A DNA stretch of 42,688 nt, taken from the NCBI GenBank assembly GCA_031253795.1, contig JAIRVR010000043.1:1-42688 (forward strand), in the 5' to 3' direction. The translations under genes and the position numbers were made by a program. Of the stretch, positions 39,638-42,688 are shown one piece after another. Origin of the DNA: Burkholderiaceae bacterium (lineage in GTDB: Bacteria > Pseudomonadota > Gammaproteobacteria > Burkholderiales > Burkholderiaceae_C). The notes under the pieces were generated by a model. The model saw only the letters and a program-made list of their open reading frames with translations. It ran no database searches and was not told where the DNA came from. How positions within the stretch are numbered: the stretch's first letter is position 1; the number at the start of each line of letters is the position of its first letter.

Positions 39638-40618
39638 ATGGCCTCAGAACCCACCGCAACCCCTTTCCTCGCCTCCTGGCAGGCGCGCCTGCAGCGGCTG
39701 CTGGAGCTCAATCCGCTGCGCGCCATGTGGAACTCCGTGCAGCTGTGGCTGGACGCCGACGGCCTGCGCATGAGTGCGGCCATGTCCTTCTACGGCATCC
39801 TCAGCCTGGCGCCCCTGCTGCTTTTGCTGGTCGGCCTGCTGGGCTGGTGGGTGGACCGCAGCTATGTGGAGCACCAGCTCATCGACCAGGTCCAGGGCGT
39901 GATCGGCGAGCGCGGCGCCCAGGTGGTGCGCGGTGCCCTGGCCAGTGCCCAGCGGCCCGACGAAGGGCGCCTGGCCTCGCTGTTCGGTTTCATCCTGCTG
40001 ATGTCGGGCGCCACCGGTGTCTTCGTGGAGTTGCAGTCGGCCCTGGAAAAGCTCTGGACTTCGGACGGCTCGCCGCGTCCGCCCAAGGCCGTCTGGTGGC
40101 GCATGGCCGCGTTGCGCCTGCGCGGCCTGACCTATGTGCTGGCCCTGGGCTTTCTGCTGCTGGTGTCCATGGTGCTGTCCACGGCCATCCAGCTGGTCAC
40201 CAACTGGGCCGGCAACCAGCTGCAGCTGCAACCGCTGGGGCCGCTGATCAGCCTGATCAACGAATGCGTGTCCTTCGGCATCGCCGTCGTGCTCTTCGTG
40301 GGCCTGATGCGCATCGGCAGCGGGCCCAAGCCGCGGCTGCGCTACCTGGTCTTCGGTGCCATCATCGGCGCCCTGCTGTTCACGCTGGGCAAGCAGGCCC
40401 TGGCCTGGTACCTGTCCACGGCCGCCGTGGTGTCGGCCTATGGCGCGGCGGGGTCCCTGGTCGTGCTGTTGATGTGGATCTACTTCTCCTCGGCCATCTT
40501 GCTGTTTTCCGCGGCCACGGCCAAGGCCTTCAGCGATGCCAGGGTACGCTTCACCCATCCCATACGGTGGACGGACCCGGCGTCGGCCGCACCCGCGGCG
40601 ACCCGGGACGGCGGCTGA
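39638..40618 (+). CDS. YihY/BrkB-family inner-membrane protein
   Basis: The 326-residue protein belongs to the YihY/BrkB family (formerly misnamed ribonuclease BN). About six membrane helices are visible: around residues 42-68, 97-125, 140-165, 185-210, 215-240 and 250-285, with the conserved AAMSFYGILSLAPLLLLLVGLLG and YGAAGSLVVLLMWIYFSSAILLFSA. The family function is unknown; a transporter or envelope role has been suggested. ATG 39638 (MASEPTATPF) is used rather than the upstream in-frame ATG at 39527 because the extra residues are low-complexity. It stands 84 bases before the LysR gene, same strand. Nothing suggests co-function. Confidence 0.88.
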   Translation: MASEPTATPFLASWQARLQRLLELNPLRAMWNSVQLWLDADGLRMSAAMSFYGILSLAPLLLLLVGLLGWWVDRSYVEHQLIDQVQGVIGERGAQVVRGALASAQRPDEGRLASLFGFILLMSGATGVFVELQSALEKLWTSDGSPRPPKAVWWRMAALRLRGLTYVLALGFLLLVSMVLSTAIQLVTNWAGNQLQLQPLGPLISLINECVSFGIAVVLFVGLMRIGSGPKPRLRYLVFGAIIGALLFTLGKQALAWYLSTAAVVSAYGAAGSLVVLLMWIYFSSAILLFSAATAKAFSDARVRFTHPIRWTDPASAAPAATRDGG

Positions 40619-40702
40619 GGCCGGCGCCGCTGGCGCCGCTTCCTGGATGCAACATTGGAGAAGAAGGCGCCCCGGCCGCACCGCCGGGGCGGCAAGGACA
40701 AC

Positions 40703-41641
40703 ATGGACCGATTGCAGACCATGCGGGTCTTCCAGACCGTGGCCGACGAGGCCGGCTTTTCGGCGGCAGCGCGCCGCCTCGACATGTCCGTGCCCACGGT
40801 GACGCGCCTGGTGGCCGATCTGGAGCAGCACCTGGGCACGCGGCTATTGCAGCGCACCACGCGCAGCGTCAGCCTGACCGAGGCCGGCGAGGCCTATCTG
40901 GAGCGTGTGCGCGGCATCCTGGCCGACGTGGAGGATGCCTTCAGCCTGGCCCAGTCCCACACGCTGGAGCTGTCGGGGCCCGTGCGCGTGCTCACCCCGC
41001 CCGTCTTCGCAGAGCATGTGCTGGCCCCCCTGGTCGCGGACTTTCACCGTGTCTACCCCCAGGTGGGCATCGAGGTGTTCGTGGAATCGGCCAGCGAGGC
41101 CGCCGTGGGCGAGTACGACATCACCTTCCTCAACGCCGAGGAGGGCTATGACGCGAACGTGGTGGCGCGGCCCATCGTTTCCACCTGCGGCCTGGCCTGT
41201 GCCTCGCCCGACTATCTGGAGGCCCACGGCGTGCCCGCCGTGCCCCAGGACCTGGCCGACCACCAGTGCCTGCTGCGCCGGCGCATACAGGGCCGCAGCG
41301 ACCTGCTGCGCATGCGGCGCCTGGACGGCAACGCCGGCGAGGTGGAGGTGGCCGTGCGCCCCGTGCTGGTGGCCAACCACACGGGCACGCTGCTGCGGGC
41401 CACGCTCGACGGCGCGGGCATCAGCACCCAGCCCCTGGACCTGATTGCCCGCCACCTGCGTTCGGGCCGGTTGCGCCATGTGCTGCCCGAATGGACCACG
41501 GGCCGCTTCACGCTCTACGCCACCCTGCCCACGCGCAAATTCATGCCGGCGCGCGTGCGCTGCTTCCTGGACTTCGTGGCCGAGCACACGCAGCGCTCCA
41601 TGCAGGGCCTGCCCGAAACCCTGCCCGCGCTGTCCATCTGA
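40703..41641 (+). CDS. LysR-family transcriptional regulator
   Basis: The 312-residue LysR protein has the winged helix at about 1-60 (FQTVADEAGFSAAARRLDMSVPTVTRLVADLEQHLGTRLLQRTTR) and an effector domain from about 85 to 300. An AAGGAC site sets the start at 40703; the open frame from 40655 is unlikely. It lies upstream of, and on the same strand as, the LivH-type permease gene, with a 250-base gap. Regulating that operon is possible but LysR proteins more often act on divergent genes, so the target is uncertain. Confidence 0.88.
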   Translation: MDRLQTMRVFQTVADEAGFSAAARRLDMSVPTVTRLVADLEQHLGTRLLQRTTRSVSLTEAGEAYLERVRGILADVEDAFSLAQSHTLELSGPVRVLTPPVFAEHVLAPLVADFHRVYPQVGIEVFVESASEAAVGEYDITFLNAEEGYDANVVARPIVSTCGLACASPDYLEAHGVPAVPQDLADHQCLLRRRIQGRSDLLRMRRLDGNAGEVEVAVRPVLVANHTGTLLRATLDGAGISTQPLDLIARHLRSGRLRHVLPEWTTGRFTLYATLPTRKFMPARVRCFLDFVAEHTQRSMQGLPETLPALSI

Positions 41642-41741
41642 GACCCCGGGGCCGAGGTCCCGGGCTGTCATCTAGGTTACTGGCAAAGCCGCCGTGTTCT
41701 CGGGGTTTGTCTGGTGAATTCCGCTGTGCGGAACCACGCGG

Positions 41742-41771
41742 TTGCCGCTGTCCCTGCCCGCCTCCTAAGCT
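41742..41771 (+). promoter_or_regulatory. Possible promoter before the liv operon
   Basis: TTGCCG (41742-41747) and TAAGCT (41766-41771) are separated by 18 bases, a fair sigma-70 match. The leader ORF and livH follow 60 and 120 bases downstream. The motif is weak. Confidence 0.35.
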
Positions 41772-41831
41772 GGTTCCCAGGCCGTTCGCATTCCCCCTGC
41801 GAGGCCGGCACAGCAAAAAGGAGACAAGGCA

Positions 41832-41891
41832 ATGCGAGATCAGACCCCGGCCGGGTGGCGGGCCCCGGCCCCCATGCATGGGAGGCGTTGA
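41832..41891 (+). CDS. Possible 19-codon leader ORF before livH
   Basis: ATG 41832 is preceded by AAGGAGAC at eight bases, stronger than most sites in this window. The frame codes for 19 residues (MRDQTPAGWRAPAPMHGRR) and its TGA stop directly abuts the livH ATG at 41892, which would couple the two. It has no run of one amino acid that would signal attenuation. The leader GGAGACAAGGC matches those of the Bug receptors, so it could also be a remnant of an upstream binding-protein gene start. The call is uncertain. Confidence 0.4.
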   Translation: MRDQTPAGWRAPAPMHGRR

Positions 41892-42688
41892 ATGGACGTC
41901 TTCCTGCAGCAAGTGCTCAACGGCCTGACCCTGGGCGGCATCTATGGCCTGGTGGCCCTGGGCCTGACCCTGGTCTACGGCATCCTCCATGTGCCCAATT
42001 TCGCCCACGGCGGCTTCTACATGATCGGCGCCTTCGTGGCCTTCCAGGCCATGGTGGCCTGGAGCTGGGGCTACTGGGCTGCCATGCTGACCGCCGCCGT
42101 GGCCGTGGCCGTGCTGGGCGTGCTCAGCGAGCGGCTGATCTTCCATCCGCTGCGCAAGGCCTCGCCCCTGCATCCCAAGATCGCCTCCATCGGCCTGCTG
42201 CTGTTCCTGGAGGCCGGAGCCCAGGCGCTGTGGGGCGCGGACTTCCAGCGCATGCCGACGCCCTATACCTCCATCGTCGAGATGGGCGGCATCACGGCGC
42301 CGGCCCAGCGCCTGCTCATCATCGTGGCGGCCTTCGCGCTGATGGTGGCTCTGCACCTGTTCCTGACGCGCACCACCACGGGTTCGACCATCATCGCCAT
42401 GGCCCAGAACCGCGAAGGCGCCTCCATGGTGGGCATCGACGCCAATCGCGTGTCCATGATGACCTTCGCCATCTCGGGCGTGCTGGCGGCCGTGGCTGCC
42501 ACGCTGTACGCACCCATCAACCTGGTCTACCCGGCCATGGGCCACCTGGTCATCACCAAGGCCTTCGTCATCATCATCCTGGGCGGCATGGGCAGCATTC
42601 CGGGCGCCGTGCTGGGCGGGCTGATCATCGGCTTCGCCGAGAGCTTCGGCGCCTACTACATCTCCACCGACTACAAGGACATCATCGC
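41892..42688 (+). CDS. livH: Branched-chain amino acid ABC permease LivH-type, partial
   Basis: The gene runs off the right edge, so no stop is seen; 265 codons are present. The start is well set by GGAGG six bases before ATG 41892. The sequence MDVFLQQVLNGLTLGGIYGLVALGLTLVYGILHVPNFAHGGFYMIGAF is typical of LivH, the inner-membrane permease of high-affinity branched-chain amino acid transporters. Later blocks are AMAQNREGASMVGID and ILGGMGSIPGAVLGGLIIGFAESF. About eight helices are visible. LivM, LivG and LivF would be expected to follow. Relatives also import urea, amides or aromatic acids, so the substrate is not fixed. Confidence 0.93.
   Translation, partial: MDVFLQQVLNGLTLGGIYGLVALGLTLVYGILHVPNFAHGGFYMIGAFVAFQAMVAWSWGYWAAMLTAAVAVAVLGVLSERLIFHPLRKASPLHPKIASIGLLLFLEAGAQALWGADFQRMPTPYTSIVEMGGITAPAQRLLIIVAAFALMVALHLFLTRTTTGSTIIAMAQNREGASMVGIDANRVSMMTFAISGVLAAVAATLYAPINLVYPAMGHLVITKAFVIIILGGMGSIPGAVLGGLIIGFAESFGAYYISTDYKDII

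Noticed and set aside
1..42688. tRNA, rRNA, insertion sequences, prophage genes
   Set aside because: I looked for cloverleaf ends, transposase motifs and integrase or capsid-like proteins and saw none; a covariance search (tRNAscan, Infernal) would be decisive and was not possible.

Overview
The window is a dense, GC-rich (about 65-70%) bacterial chromosome segment. It most resembles a beta-proteobacterium of the Comamonadaceae (Delftia, Comamonas or Acidovorax type). That placement is an inference from base composition, the many Bug/TctC-type periplasmic receptors, the numerous LysR and GntR regulators and the sugar-acid and organic-acid catabolic genes. I see no phage, insertion sequence, rRNA, tRNA or CRISPR array. 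About 41 protein genes cover most of the sequence.

Left part (1-18.4 kb). The end of metH (1-444) faces a minus-strand operon of a Bug receptor, a 3-hydroxyisobutyrate-dehydrogenase-like reductase and an aldehyde dehydrogenase, divergent from a GntR regulator. Next come a low-GC lipoprotein gene, a glycerophosphodiester phosphodiesterase with a clear terminator, and a dctA-gntR operon whose promoter carries two near-identical 12-bp palindromes. An MHS-family transporter is divergent from an argE-type deacylase that has a large hairpin just before its start codon. Then follow a secreted cyclase with a LysR regulator, a phnA (yjdM) gene coupled to a membrane-protein gene, rluE with a LysR gene, and an lrgA-lrgB pair.

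Middle (18.4-24 kb). A minus-strand block runs from a PAS histidine kinase and NarL-type response regulator to a CmpA/NrtA-like binding protein, permease, ATPase and cyanase. This looks like a cyanate import and detoxification unit that may be controlled by the two-component system. The binding protein carries an unusual Cys-containing extension before a twin-arginine motif.

Right part (24-37.6 kb). This is an aldaric-acid catabolic region: alpha-ketoglutaric semialdehyde dehydrogenase, glucarate dehydratase, a 2-hydroxyacid dehydrogenase, two Bug receptors, 5-dehydro-4-deoxyglucarate dehydratase, another Bug receptor, a GntR regulator, then on the plus strand a second glucarate-dehydratase-like enzyme, a fifth Bug receptor and galactarate dehydratase. 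Together the enzymes can take glucarate and galactarate to 2-oxoglutarate. An identical 11-bp GntR-type operator sits before the gntR gene and before the neighbouring receptor gene. No TctA or TctB membrane subunits are present for any of the five receptors.

End (37.6-42.7 kb). A Tat-exported AcpA/phospholipase-C-like hydrolase, a YihY-family membrane protein, a LysR regulator, a possible 19-codon leader ORF, and the start of a LivH-type branched-chain amino acid permease, cut by the window edge. Four copies of a two-hairpin intergenic repeat are scattered through the window; one has been expanded by a 15-bp tandem repeat.
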